A stretch of DNA of 64,000 nt, from the NCBI GenBank assembly GCA_040221095.1, contig JAVJVP010000017.1:262380-326379 (forward strand), read 5' to 3'. The first letter of the stretch is position 1. Each line of letters opens with the position of its first letter. The position numbers and the translations under genes were made by a program. Of the stretch, positions 11,147-19,660 are shown piece by piece. The notes under the pieces were generated by a model that was given only the letters and a program-made list of their open reading frames with translations, searched no databases and was not told the DNA's origin. Source of the DNA: UBA1479 sp040221095 (GTDB lineage Bacteria; Pseudomonadota; Alphaproteobacteria; Rhodospirillales; Casp-alpha2).

Positions 11147-11912
11147 CCGTCCATTTTTATTCAGTTTTCCCATCGTTCGCGCGGTGGCGGCCCAGCTTGT
11201 CGGCGGGATCGCCACCGTGGCCGCCATGGTGGTCCTGCGGCACATCGGCTGGCCGGCGCCGCCGGCCACGCTCTGCATCATCTGGGGGGCCGTGGCGGCG
11301 CTGGCGGCCCTGCCTCTGGGATTGGCCCGCTGGTGGCTGCCGGTCCAGGCGGCGGCGCCGGTTCTGCTCTGGGTCGTGCTCGGCCTGCAGCCGCCGGGAT
11401 GGGTGTTCCCCGCCGCGTTCGTTGTCCTTCTTGCCGTTTATTGGAACGCGGTCGGCGAGGGGGTTCCCCTGTATCTCTCCAACGCCAAGACCTGGCGCGC
11501 CGTCGAGAAGCTTCTGCCGAAACGCCCGGGCATCCGCATGGCGGACCTGGGCAGCGGGCTCGGCGGCACCTTGTGGCATGTCGCCGATGCGCGGCCCGAC
11601 GCCGCGTTCGAAGGGTTCGAGACGGCCCCCCTGGTCTATCTCGCGACCCGCCTGCGGCAATTCACACAGCCGCGGAACAACCTGAGCATCCGCTTTCTGT
11701 CCCTGTGGCGGGCGGACCTAGGCGCCTTCGATGTCGTCTATTGTTTCCTGTCGCCGGTGCCCATGGCCCGCCTGTACTCCAAGGCCCGGCAGGAGATGAA
11801 GCCGGGCAGCCTGTTCATTTCCAACAGCTTCGCCGTGCCGGACGTGTCGCCGGACGAGATCGTCGAGGTCGATGACGCCCGCCGCACCCGCCTGCTGGTG
11901 TTCAGGATGTAG
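11133..11912 (+). CDS. Membrane-anchored class I SAM-dependent methyltransferase-like protein
   Basis: The N-terminal 105 residues contain about four hydrophobic segments (roughly 13-36, 43-63, 70-85, 89-105), followed by a cytoplasmic Rossmann-type domain. Motif I is MADLGSGLGG (residues 136-145), and an acidic residue ends the next strand in AAFEGFETAPL. AFDVVYCFLSPVPM resembles motif IV, and a post-motif segment MKPGSLFISNSFAVPD follows. This supports an SAM-binding fold; the substrate is unknown. The GTG start overlaps the end of the flavin reductase gene by 14 bases. The membrane part suggests a lipid or quinone-like substrate, which is inference only. It converges with the threonine deaminase gene two bases away. 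Confidence 0.7.
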   Translation: MSDSNRPFLFSFPIVRAVAAQLVGGIATVAAMVVLRHIGWPAPPATLCIIWGAVAALAALPLGLARWWLPVQAAAPVLLWVVLGLQPPGWVFPAAFVVLLAVYWNAVGEGVPLYLSNAKTWRAVEKLLPKRPGIRMADLGSGLGGTLWHVADARPDAAFEGFETAPLVYLATRLRQFTQPRNNLSIRFLSLWRADLGAFDVVYCFLSPVPMARLYSKARQEMKPGSLFISNSFAVPDVSPDEIVEVDDARRTRLLVFRM

Positions 11913-11914
11913 CT

Positions 11915-13132
11915 TCAGTCCTTGCGGTTCGACAGAACCCGGGTCTGGAACCCCGCGTTGCACAGGGCCTCGACGATCGCCCGCGCATGTTCGGCGTCGA
12001 TGGTTTCGATCACCACGTCCAATTCCGTGTCGCGGATCGGCCCGTCCGTGAACAGGCGCTGGTGATAGACTTCGAGAATGTTGCCGCCCAGGCCGCCGAT
12101 CAGGCCGGACACCTCGGACAGCATGCCCGGGCGGTCGCTCATGCCGATGCGCAAGGACACCATGCGCCCGCCGCGCACCAGACCGCGCAGCAGCACGTTG
12201 GACAGCAGGCGGGAATCGATGTTGCCGCCGGAAATCACGACGCCGACCTTCTTGCCCTTGTACCTGCCGTCGCCGGCCAGAAGGGCCGCGACACCAGCGG
12301 CCCCCGCGCCCTCGGCGACGATACGCTGGCCCTCGGCCAGGGCCAGGACCGCGGCTTCGATCTGATCCTCGCCAAGAACGGCGATGTCCTTGACGTGGTC
12401 GGCGATGATCGGCCGGGTGATCTCGCCCGGCGTCTTCACGGCGATGCCTTCGGCGATGGTGGTGCCGGCGCCGGTCGAGGCCTCGCCGTTCAGGGCCTGG
12501 GCCATGGAGGGGTAGAGCGCCGTCTGCGCGCCGATCATCTCGATCCCCGGGTTGATGGCATGGGCCGCGATGGCGCAGCCGGCCATCAGGCCGCCGCCGC
12601 CGATGGGCACGATCAGGGCGTCCAGGTCCGGCACGTCCTCGAGCAACTCCAGGGCCACCGTGCCTTGGCCGGCGATGACGTGGGGGTCGTCGAAGGGTGC
12701 GATGAACAGCTTGCCGGTTTCCTCGGCATGGACCAGGGCGGCTTCCCGCGCGGCATTGAAATCGATGCCTTCCAGGACGACCTTCGCCCCCAGGTCCTCG
12801 GTCCGCCCGACCTTGGTGAAGGGCGTGCCCTCGGGCATGTAGATGGTCGCCGCGATGCCGAGCCGCCCGGCGTGATAGGCGACGCCCTGGGCATGGTTGC
12901 CGGCCGAGGCGGCGACGACGCCGCGCCCGCGCTCGTCATCGGTCAGGCTGGCCAGCTTGATCCCGGCACCCCGCACCTTGAACGAGCCCGTGACCTGCAG
13001 GTTTTCCAGCTTCAGGTAGACGTCGGCGCCGGTCGCCCGCGACAGCCGGCGCACCCGCAGGGCCGGGGTGCGGATGATCTCACCCTCCAACAGGCGGGCG
13101 GCGTCGCGGATGGCATCAATGGTCACGGTCAT
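11915..13132 (-). CDS. Threonine ammonia-lyase with C-terminal ACT-like domain
   Basis: This PLP enzyme deaminates threonine to 2-oxobutanoate. The PLP lysine is Lys52 in TGSFKVRGA, the glycine-rich phosphate loop is IGGGGLMAG, and the C-terminal SGGN motif (VVISGGNIDSR) is present. After about residue 325 comes one ACT-like domain (RIGMSDRPGMLSEVSGLIG), so the architecture is that of the ~400-residue TdcB/IlvA1-type enzyme, not the longer E. coli IlvA with two ACT-like modules. Serine dehydration is also possible. The ATG at 13132 is the only good start. It lies 48 bases downstream of the penicillin acylase gene on the same strand. Confidence 0.93.
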   Translation of the reverse strand: MTVTIDAIRDAARLLEGEIIRTPALRVRRLSRATGADVYLKLENLQVTGSFKVRGAGIKLASLTDDERGRGVVAASAGNHAQGVAYHAGRLGIAATIYMPEGTPFTKVGRTEDLGAKVVLEGIDFNAAREAALVHAEETGKLFIAPFDDPHVIAGQGTVALELLEDVPDLDALIVPIGGGGLMAGCAIAAHAINPGIEMIGAQTALYPSMAQALNGEASTGAGTTIAEGIAVKTPGEITRPIIADHVKDIAVLGEDQIEAAVLALAEGQRIVAEGAGAAGVAALLAGDGRYKGKKVGVVISGGNIDSRLLSNVLLRGLVRGGRMVSLRIGMSDRPGMLSEVSGLIGGLGGNILEVYHQRLFTDGPIRDTELDVVIETIDAEHARAIVEALCNAGFQTRVLSNRKD

Positions 13133-13180
13133 GGCACGGGTTCCGTTACGGCAATCGAAGTCGCCGTTCTACACGCTTGC

Positions 13181-15514
13181 TCAGTCTTTTGGCAGGATTT
13201 TCAGAACCTCGCCGGAACCGGCGTCAATGGGCCCCAGGGTCAGGGATCGGCCGTCCCGCCAGGCCGGGGCAAGGTCGCGGTAACGCGGGCTCAAGGGGTT
13301 GCCCGATTGCCCCGTGGCGATGACGAAGCCGGACGCATCCAGATCGCCCAGGTCCATGACGGCGCGCAGCCCGGCGCCATGGCGATGGGCGAAGGGCGCG
13401 TCGGTCCGCCCCAGCCACATGGCGCCCCGGTTGAGGGTGTCGTTGCCGCCGTCCGTCGCAACCTCGACCGCCGTCCAATCGCGGAGCAGGGGGAGATGCC
13501 GGAACATGGGATGTTCGAACCGGGCGACATGGACATCGCCCCACAGCGCCGTGCGTCCCAGTTCCCGGTCCAGGCCCATGAGGTCGCGGGCCGTCTGGTC
13601 CAGGGCGCCGACGACCGCATCGGCGCAGGTTTCAACCCTGTCCGCCGTCGTCACGTCGTCGCACCACGGCCGCCCGGCGGTCAGGGCGCGCACCACGGCC
13701 TGAATGCGCAGGCCGTGCCAGCGGTCGATCAGGTCGCCCAGTTCGTCGGCAAAGATTGCGCGCTTCAGGTTCAGGGCGAAGAACATGTAGGCGAGGGGCG
13801 CGCGCTGGCGGCGGTCCATGGCCCCGTCCCATCGTTCCAGCGCGCGGACCAGGGAGCGGCGGCCCGCCGCTTCGTCTAATTGCGCCAGGGCGAAGGCCAA
13901 CAGTTCCTCGGCCCCGGCGGACTGGATGTCCATCTGGGGGGAAACCGGATCGGGCTGGTCGCCGGCCAAGAGGTCGGCCAGCCGCCGGGCCCGGTAGGGC
14001 GGCGGCCAGTCGGCGGCGATCGCGAACGGAAAGCCCGGGGGCGTGACCTTGTTGTTGGCGTTCAGCAGCACGCCGCCCGGCGGATTGGCGTAGCGCGGCA
14101 GGTGCGCGGGATCGAGATAGCCGTCGTGCCCCACCGGACCCTGAATGCGGACCAGCGGCACCGCGCCGCCGCCACGCCTGCGCTGGGGCAGGCGGCCCGC
14201 CGTGATCATGCCGATGTCGCCCGCCCGGGTCGCATACAGGATGTTCTGCACGGGGGCATGGAACTGGCGCAGGGCCGCCGTCACCTCGGCCCCGGACTTG
14301 GCGGCGTTGAGCGCGAGGAGCGCTTCCGGTGTTTGGTCGCCCCTTTCCAGATAGGGGGCGGACAGGGTCACCGGACGGCCGCCGTCGGCGTCCGTGAGGA
14401 CGGGGCCTTCGGGGGTTTCCAGAACCTTCAAGGTTTCCGATGGGCCGTCCCGCACCAGAATGACCTCGTCCCGCACACCAAATTCGGCCGTGCCGTCGCC
14501 CGCGTCCGTGCGAAAGGCGCCGGATGTTCCGGCCGGGGTTTCGATGATCAGGTCTTCCGTATCGGCACCCGTGGTCGTGAACCCCCAGGCGACATGGCTG
14601 TTGTGACCGATCAGCAGGAACGGCACGCCTGGCACTGTGGCCCCGGCAAGCACCCCTTTGGGGGTTTCCAGGCGGGCCAGATACCACAGGATCGGCGCCC
14701 GGAATTCCAGATGCGGATCGTTGGCCAGGAACGGCTTTCCGGTCGACGTGCGCATCCCCGCCAAGGCCCAGGCGTTGGACGCCGTGCCCGGCGCGCCCGC
14801 GCCGCGCGGGTCCCACTCCAGGGCCGGGAACGCGGCCAGGCCGCTGCCGCCGCCGGGCATCCCGGGAAAGGCCGTCGGCGCATCGCCGGGGTAGGGCGGC
14901 CAGAGGAAATCCACCTGTTCCGGCGACAATCTGGTCAGCATGTCGAGGCGCAGGCGTTCGGTCCGCCAGTTGCCGGCCAGGCGCAGGGCCATCAGCTTGC
15001 CCCACACCAGACTGTCGGCGGGCCGCCAGGGTTCCGGCGTGTGGCGCAGGGCCAGGAATTCGACGGTGCGCGGCCAGGAAGTGTCGCCGATCCAGGCATT
15101 GACCCCGGCGGCATAGGCGTCGAGCCGCTTTTTCAGGGCGGGCGAGGCCTTGCGCGCCTGATCCTCGGCCAGTTTGTAGAGCCCCAACCGGCGCATGTGG
15201 CGGTCCATGTCGAGCGCCGGTTTCCCCAGCATTTCCGCCAGCCGCCCGGCCCCGGCGCGGCGCATCAACTCCATCTGAAAGAAACGGTCCTGGGCGTGGA
15301 CGAAGCCCAGGGCGAAAAAAGCGCTGTCCCCGTCTTCGGCGCGGATGCGCGGCACGCCGTGATCGTCACGGGTGACCGAGACGGGTGCCGAAAGCCCCGC
15401 CAGTTTCAGGGTTCCCGAGGTCTTGGCGAAGGTCGGGGCGAGCAGGGCAGCCCCGCCGCCGGCCAGCGCCACGGCCAGCCCCAAGCCCCAGACCTTCAGC
15501 CCGCGCAGCCGCAT
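13181..15514 (-). CDS. Penicillin acylase family protein (Ntn-hydrolase, periplasmic)
   Basis: The precursor is processed to two chains with a new N-terminal serine; family members hydrolyse amide bonds of beta-lactams, acyl-homoserine lactones or related amides. A signal sequence (MRLRGLKVWGLGLAVALAGG) indicates export. DDHGVPRIRAEDGDSAFFALGFVHAQDR is the usual A-chain region, and Ser246 in PGTASNAWALAG is the predicted nucleophile, followed by LANDPHLEFRAP. The length (777 aa) is normal. I start it at ATG 15514, with GGAAGG six bases upstream and an immediate signal peptide, rather than at ATG 15553. The natural substrate is unknown; quorum-signal or peptide acylase activity is equally possible. 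Confidence 0.88.
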   Translation of the reverse strand: MRLRGLKVWGLGLAVALAGGGAALLAPTFAKTSGTLKLAGLSAPVSVTRDDHGVPRIRAEDGDSAFFALGFVHAQDRFFQMELMRRAGAGRLAEMLGKPALDMDRHMRRLGLYKLAEDQARKASPALKKRLDAYAAGVNAWIGDTSWPRTVEFLALRHTPEPWRPADSLVWGKLMALRLAGNWRTERLRLDMLTRLSPEQVDFLWPPYPGDAPTAFPGMPGGGSGLAAFPALEWDPRGAGAPGTASNAWALAGMRTSTGKPFLANDPHLEFRAPILWYLARLETPKGVLAGATVPGVPFLLIGHNSHVAWGFTTTGADTEDLIIETPAGTSGAFRTDAGDGTAEFGVRDEVILVRDGPSETLKVLETPEGPVLTDADGGRPVTLSAPYLERGDQTPEALLALNAAKSGAEVTAALRQFHAPVQNILYATRAGDIGMITAGRLPQRRRGGGAVPLVRIQGPVGHDGYLDPAHLPRYANPPGGVLLNANNKVTPPGFPFAIAADWPPPYRARRLADLLAGDQPDPVSPQMDIQSAGAEELLAFALAQLDEAAGRRSLVRALERWDGAMDRRQRAPLAYMFFALNLKRAIFADELGDLIDRWHGLRIQAVVRALTAGRPWCDDVTTADRVETCADAVVGALDQTARDLMGLDRELGRTALWGDVHVARFEHPMFRHLPLLRDWTAVEVATDGGNDTLNRGAMWLGRTDAPFAHRHGAGLRAVMDLGDLDASGFVIATGQSGNPLSPRYRDLAPAWRDGRSLTLGPIDAGSGEVLKILPKD

Positions 15515-15552
15515 GGCCTGCCTTCCGGTCCGGAAATTTTCGCCCGCCCGCA

Positions 15553-15581
15553 TTGCGAGGGACCTGTCTTGGCGTTATACA
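15553..15581 (+). promoter_or_regulatory. Candidate sigma-70 promoter of the CoA-transferase gene
   Basis: TTGCGA (15553-15558) and TATACA (15576-15581) are 17 bases apart, divergent from the penicillin acylase gene. The predicted start near 15588 gives a leader of about 100 bases. Called by eye. Confidence 0.5.
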
Positions 15582-15605
15582 TCGCGCGAAACCAACCTTG
15601 CGCCG

Positions 15606-15624
15606 GCCCCCGGTTTCCGGGGGC
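15606..15624 (+). other. Strong hairpin in the 5' leader of the CoA-transferase gene
   Basis: Arms 15606-15613 and 15617-15624 form a perfect eight-base-pair GC stem with a TTT loop. It lies about 20 bases after the predicted transcript start and has no T-run, so it is not a standard terminator. It could stabilise the message or bind a protein. Confidence 0.4.
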
Positions 15625-15688
15625 GCCGGGCGTTCCCAACCATCGCCTGACGCCCACAATAAGGCGCGACCAATAAAAGGAAACAGAC

Positions 15689-16906
15689 ATGTCCGGACCC
15701 TTGAGCGGCCTTCGGGTTTTCGATCTGACACGCATTCTGGCGGGCCCCTCCTGCACGCAGATTCTCGGTGACCTGGGCGCCGACGTGATCAAGGTGGAAA
15801 TTCCCGGCAAGGGCGACGACACGCGCGGCTTCGCGCCGCCCTACCTGAAGGACGGCGACGGCAACGAGACGGACCAGAGCGCCTATTTCACCTGCGCCAA
15901 CCGCAACAAGCGCTCGATCACCCTGGACCTGACCAAGCCCGAGGGCATCGAACTGGCGAAAAAGATGATCGCCAAGTCCGACGTGCTGGTGGAAAACTTC
16001 AAGACCGGCGGCCTCGCCAAGTACGGCCTGGGTTATGACCAGTTGAAGGACGACAACCCGGGCCTGGTCTATTGCTCGGTGACCGGCTTCGGCCATACGG
16101 GTCCCTACGCCAACCGCCCCGGATACGACGTGCTGATCCAGGGCATGGGCGGATTCATGAGCGTCACGGGCGAACCGGACGGCGATCCGCAGAAGGCCGG
16201 CATCCCCATTTCCGACCTGATCGCCGGCATGTACGCCGCCGTCGGCATCAACGCGGCCCTGCGTCACCGGGAAGTTACCGGCGAGGGCCAGCACATCGAC
16301 ATCGGCATGCTGGACACCACCGCCGCCATCCTGTCGATCCAGGGCGCCAACTTCCTCGCCACCGGCCAGAACCCGCCGCGTCTGGGCAATGCGCATCCGA
16401 ATATCGTGCCCTATCAGTCGTTCCCCACCGCCGACGGCGACATCATCCTGGCGGTTGGCAACGACGGCCAGTTCCAGCGTTTCTGCAAGGTCGCCGGCTG
16501 CGACAATCTGGCCGAGGACCCGCGCTATGCGACCAACGCCAACCGCGTGTCGAACCGGGACGAAATCGTCGCCCTGCTGAAGCCGATCATCGCCGCCAAG
16601 CCGTCGGAATTCTGGCTGACGGAACTGGAAAAGAACAACGTCAGCTGCGGGCCCATCAACCGCCTGGATCAGGTGTTCGCCGATCCGCAGTTCCTCGCCC
16701 GCGGCATGCGCCTCGACATGCCGCATCCGAAGACCGGCGCCAAGCCGGTCAGCATGGTCGCGAGCCCGCTGAAATTCTCGAAATCGCAGGTCGACTACCG
16801 CCTGTCGCCGCCGGTTTTGGGCCAGCATTCGGAAGAGGTTCTGGGTGAAGTCCTGGGCCTCAGCGCCGACGAGGTCGCGGGCCTGCGCGACCGCGGCGTG
16901 ATCTGA
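15689..16906 (+). CDS. CaiB/BaiF family (class III) CoA-transferase
   Basis: Class III CoA-transferases move CoA between carboxylic acids through a covalent aspartyl intermediate. The N-terminal block LSGLRVFDLTRILAGPSCTQILGDLGADVIKVE, NRNKRSITLDL and the second block GYDVLIQGMGGFMSVTG are classic. Asp176 in GIPISDLIAGMYAA is the predicted nucleophile. The length (405 aa) is standard. The acids exchanged cannot be predicted; the family includes formyl-CoA, carnitine, succinyl-CoA:malate/mesaconate and racemase members. It has its own promoter and a long leader, and the alpha/beta hydrolase gene follows after 35 bases, probably on the same transcript. Confidence 0.92.
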   Translation: MSGPLSGLRVFDLTRILAGPSCTQILGDLGADVIKVEIPGKGDDTRGFAPPYLKDGDGNETDQSAYFTCANRNKRSITLDLTKPEGIELAKKMIAKSDVLVENFKTGGLAKYGLGYDQLKDDNPGLVYCSVTGFGHTGPYANRPGYDVLIQGMGGFMSVTGEPDGDPQKAGIPISDLIAGMYAAVGINAALRHREVTGEGQHIDIGMLDTTAAILSIQGANFLATGQNPPRLGNAHPNIVPYQSFPTADGDIILAVGNDGQFQRFCKVAGCDNLAEDPRYATNANRVSNRDEIVALLKPIIAAKPSEFWLTELEKNNVSCGPINRLDQVFADPQFLARGMRLDMPHPKTGAKPVSMVASPLKFSKSQVDYRLSPPVLGQHSEEVLGEVLGLSADEVAGLRDRGVI

Positions 16907-16941
16907 CGCGGCGGCGGGTCAGGGCAGGGGAGCGAACGGGC

Positions 16942-17784
16942 ATGCAGCGCAAATCGTTCCTCGGCCGCTCCGCCCTCGGCATCTTTCACGAGGTCGTCTA
17001 TTGGCAATGGGGGGCTGCCGACGCCCCCGTGCTGCTCTGCGTTCACGGGCTGACCCGCAACGGCCGCGATTTCGACGCGGTGGCCGAGCGGTTTTCCGAC
17101 CGCTGGCGCGTCGTCTGCCCGGACATCGTCGGGCGCGGCGACAGCGGCCGCCTCGCCGATCCCCTGCAATACGGCTATCCTCAGTACCTCGCCGACCTGA
17201 CGGCCCTGATCGCGCGGCTTGACGTGGACCGGGTCGCCTGGCTCGGCACCTCCATGGGCGCGTTGCTGGGCATGATCATGGCGGCGGGGCCGGGGACGCC
17301 GGTCGAGCGCCTGCTGATGAACGACGCCGGGCCGGTGGTGACCAAGGAATCTCTGCAACGCATCGCCGCCTATCTGGGCACGGCGCCGGATTTCGCCGAC
17401 ATGGCCGAAGCGGAATCCTATTTCCGCCTGGTCCATGCGCCGTTCGGCCCCCTGACCGACGATCAATGGGCCCATCTGACGCGCCACAGCGTGCGTGAGG
17501 ACGCAAACGGCCGTTATGTGCCGAAGTACGACCCGGCCATGGCCAAACCCTTCGAGGGCGCCGTCAGCGACGATCTGGTGCTATGGCCCGTATGGGACGC
17601 CATCCGCTGTCCGGTCACCGTGATCCGGGGGGCGCAGTCGGACCTGCTGCGCGCCGACACCCTGGCGGAAATGCAGGCCCGCGGCCCCAAAACGACGGTC
17701 CATGAAATCCCCGGCGTCGGCCATGCGCCGGCCCTGATGTCGGACGACCAGCTGGACCTGATCGCGGGCTGGCTCACGGCCTGA
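16942..17784 (+). CDS. Alpha/beta-hydrolase fold protein
   Basis: The fold is clear: an HG oxyanion segment LLCVHGLTRNGRDFD, nucleophile elbow GTSMGA with Ser104, a candidate acid Asp in GAQSDLLRADT and catalytic His in IPGVGHAPAL near the C-terminus. No signal peptide is visible, so it is cytoplasmic. Substrate is unknown; relatives include esterases, C-C bond hydrolases and lactonases. Its place just downstream of a CoA-transferase suggests a role in catabolism of an organic acid or ester, but this is only context. The length is 280 aa. Confidence 0.85.
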   Translation: MQRKSFLGRSALGIFHEVVYWQWGAADAPVLLCVHGLTRNGRDFDAVAERFSDRWRVVCPDIVGRGDSGRLADPLQYGYPQYLADLTALIARLDVDRVAWLGTSMGALLGMIMAAGPGTPVERLLMNDAGPVVTKESLQRIAAYLGTAPDFADMAEAESYFRLVHAPFGPLTDDQWAHLTRHSVREDANGRYVPKYDPAMAKPFEGAVSDDLVLWPVWDAIRCPVTVIRGAQSDLLRADTLAEMQARGPKTTVHEIPGVGHAPALMSDDQLDLIAGWLTA

Positions 17785-17927
17785 CGCGGCCCGAATTTAT
17801 CCTGCGCATACATACCTTTGTCTGTATTGAAAGTCTTTCTGTCGCCGCATACACTGCGTCGTCGATAAGGGCCGGCTCGGGGCGCATTCACGCGTGAAGC
17901 CGCCGGAAAACCTGGGGAGTGCCGACA

Positions 17928-18446
17928 ATGGCGGAAGTTCAGGCTATCAATTCGTCCCGCGCGCTGCGCGAAGCGGAAACCCGCGAGCTGGCGACCCATC
18001 CGGGCGAGGACCTGGAGGATTTCGTGACCTTCCGGGTCAAGAAGCAGCTGTTCGGCATTCCCGTGCTGATGGTGCAGGACATCCTGTCGCCGGACCGCAT
18101 CGCCTCGATCCCCCTGGCGCCGCCGGAAGTGCGCGGCTCCATCAACCTGCGCGGCCGCATCGTCACCGTCATCGACGTGCGCGTGCGCTTAGGGTTGCCG
18201 CCCAGCAGCCGGGAAGCCTCGGAAAACGCCATGGCGGTGACCGTGGAGCACGAACACGAGCTCTACACCCTGCTGGTCGACAGCATCGGCGACGTGATCA
18301 GCCTGTCCAACGATCTGTACGAGCGCAATCCGGCGACCCTCGACAGCCTGTGGCGGGAATTCGCCAGCGGGATTTATCGTCTGAAGGGCGAATTGATGGT
18401 GGTGCTCGACGTGCACCGCCTGCTGAACATCAGCGTCCGGCTCTGA
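17928..18446 (+). CDS. CheW-domain chemotaxis coupling protein
   Basis: CheW-like proteins link chemoreceptors to the kinase CheA. The domain runs from about residue 35 to the end, with FVTFRVKKQLFGIPVLMVQDILSPD, the loop PEVRGSINLRGRIVTVIDVR and the C-terminal GIYRLKGELMVVLDVHRLL. About 30 residues precede it. I use ATG 17928, which has GGGGAG eight bases upstream; a GTG at 17919 would overlap that site. The gene stands alone, away from any cheA, receptor or methyltransferase gene in the window, although motAB lie 8 kb upstream. It may serve an accessory array. Confidence 0.88.
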   Translation: MAEVQAINSSRALREAETRELATHPGEDLEDFVTFRVKKQLFGIPVLMVQDILSPDRIASIPLAPPEVRGSINLRGRIVTVIDVRVRLGLPPSSREASENAMAVTVEHEHELYTLLVDSIGDVISLSNDLYERNPATLDSLWREFASGIYRLKGELMVVLDVHRLLNISVRL

Positions 18447-18451
18447 CGTCC

Positions 18452-18475
18452 CGGCGGCTTGGTGCCGCCGTTTCC
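18452..18475. terminator. Hairpin between convergent cheW and hemB
   Basis: Arms 18452-18458 and 18464-18470 form a seven-base-pair GC stem with a TTGGT loop, followed on the plus strand by a short TTT at 18471-18473. It sits in the 31-base gap between convergent stop codons. The T-run is short, so termination strength is uncertain. Confidence 0.45.
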
Positions 18476-18477
18476 GC

Positions 18478-19467
18478 TTATTTGCCGTTGATCAGCCGCG
18501 CCACGTCCAGGGCCGCATAGGTCAGGATCGCGTCGGCGCCCGCGCGCTTGAACGCCATCATGGTTTCCAGCAGCACCTTGTCGTAATCGAGCCAGCCGGC
18601 GTCGCCGGCGCCGCGCAGCATCGCGTATTCGCCCGACACGTTGTAGACGAAGGTCGGCATGCGGAACTCTTCCTTCACCATACGCACGACGTCGAGATAG
18701 GGCAGGCCCGGCTTGACCATGACCATGTCGGCCCCTTCCTCGACGTCCAGGGTGACCTCCCACATGGCTTCGTCGACGTTGGCCGGGTTCATCTGATAGG
18801 TCGCCTTGTCGCCCTTCAGGGCGCCCTTGGAGCCGACGGCGTCGCGGAACGGCCCGTAAAAGCCGGACGCATACTTGGCCGCATAGGCCAGCACAGAGAC
18901 GTCCTGGCGGCCCGCATCGTCCAGGGCGTCGCGGATCGCGGCGACGCGCCCGTCCATCATGTCCGAGGGTGCGATGATGTCGCAGCCGGCCTCGGCCTGG
19001 ACCAGGGACTGCTTGACCAGGATTTCGACGGTTTCGTCGTTGAGGATGATCCCGTCTTGGACCAGACCGTCGTGGCCGTCGGAATTGAAGGGGTCGAGGG
19101 CCACGTCGCAGATCACCCCGACGTCCGGCACGGCGGCCTTGGCGGCGCGCACGGCGCGGCACACCAGGTTGTCCGGATTGTAGGCTTCCTTGGCGTCCGA
19201 GGTCTTCAGGGTGTCGTCCGTATAGGGAAACAGCGCCACGGCGGGAATGCCCAGTTCGCGGGCTTCCGTCACCGCCCCGGCCAGAAGATCGACGGACAGG
19301 CGCTCGACGCCCGGCATGGACGGAATGTGTTCCCGCTTGTTCGTGCCCTCGACCACGAACACCGGCCAAATCAGGTCGTCCGTGGACAACTTATGTTCGG
19401 CGACCAGCCGCCGGATCCAGGGTTCACGCCGGTTGCGGCGCATGCGCTTGCGGGGAAATGTGGCCAC
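18478..19467 (-). CDS. hemB: Delta-aminolevulinic acid dehydratase (porphobilinogen synthase)
   Basis: HemB condenses two 5-aminolevulinate molecules to porphobilinogen in the shared heme/cobalamin/chlorophyll pathway. The two active-site lysines are in LAYAAKYASGFYGPFRDA and MVMVKPGLPYLD. The metal-site segment reads DVALDPFNSDGHDG, with Asp where zinc enzymes have Cys, so this is the Mg/K-type (Asp-rich) enzyme. The start is taken as GTG 19467, with GGAAG eight bases upstream, giving 329 aa and the usual N-terminus ATFPRKRMRRNRRE; ATG 19443 is a less likely alternative. It converges with cheW and diverges from the isobutyryl-CoA mutase gene. Confidence 0.93.
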   Translation of the reverse strand: MATFPRKRMRRNRREPWIRRLVAEHKLSTDDLIWPVFVVEGTNKREHIPSMPGVERLSVDLLAGAVTEARELGIPAVALFPYTDDTLKTSDAKEAYNPDNLVCRAVRAAKAAVPDVGVICDVALDPFNSDGHDGLVQDGIILNDETVEILVKQSLVQAEAGCDIIAPSDMMDGRVAAIRDALDDAGRQDVSVLAYAAKYASGFYGPFRDAVGSKGALKGDKATYQMNPANVDEAMWEVTLDVEEGADMVMVKPGLPYLDVVRMVKEEFRMPTFVYNVSGEYAMLRGAGDAGWLDYDKVLLETMMAFKRAGADAILTYAALDVARLINGK

Positions 19468-19610
19468 GGTCGATTGCTTCCGGTGAGGGGTCAGGAGGCC
19501 CAAAGGCTTGGACGAAGCCGACAAAATCCCTTGGAGATCGGCTAAAGTCAACGTTTCTCGGCAAAGGAAGTCCGGGATTGCTCCCTTTACCCAAGGGGGG
19601 ATTTGCCTTA

Positions 19611-19624
19611 CGTTTACGTAAACG
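19611..19624. promoter_or_regulatory. Perfect 14-bp palindrome upstream of icmF (operator candidate)
   Basis: CGTTTACGTAAACG equals its own reverse complement. It lies between a weak -35-like TTGCCT (19603-19608) and a -10-like TATAAC (19630-19635), about 37 bases before the icmF start, in the hemB/icmF divergent spacer. From memory it resembles sites of MerR-family regulators of branched-chain amino-acid catabolism (LiuR type); I could not check this. The position suits a regulator acting on the icmF promoter. Confidence 0.55.
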
Positions 19625-19660
19625 GAAACTATAACACTCATTGGGATCGGAACCACCGCC

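Noticed and set aside
11987..13879. 630-codon open frame on the plus strand opposite threonine deaminase and penicillin acylase
   Set aside because: It crosses two real genes on the other strand and shows no domain.
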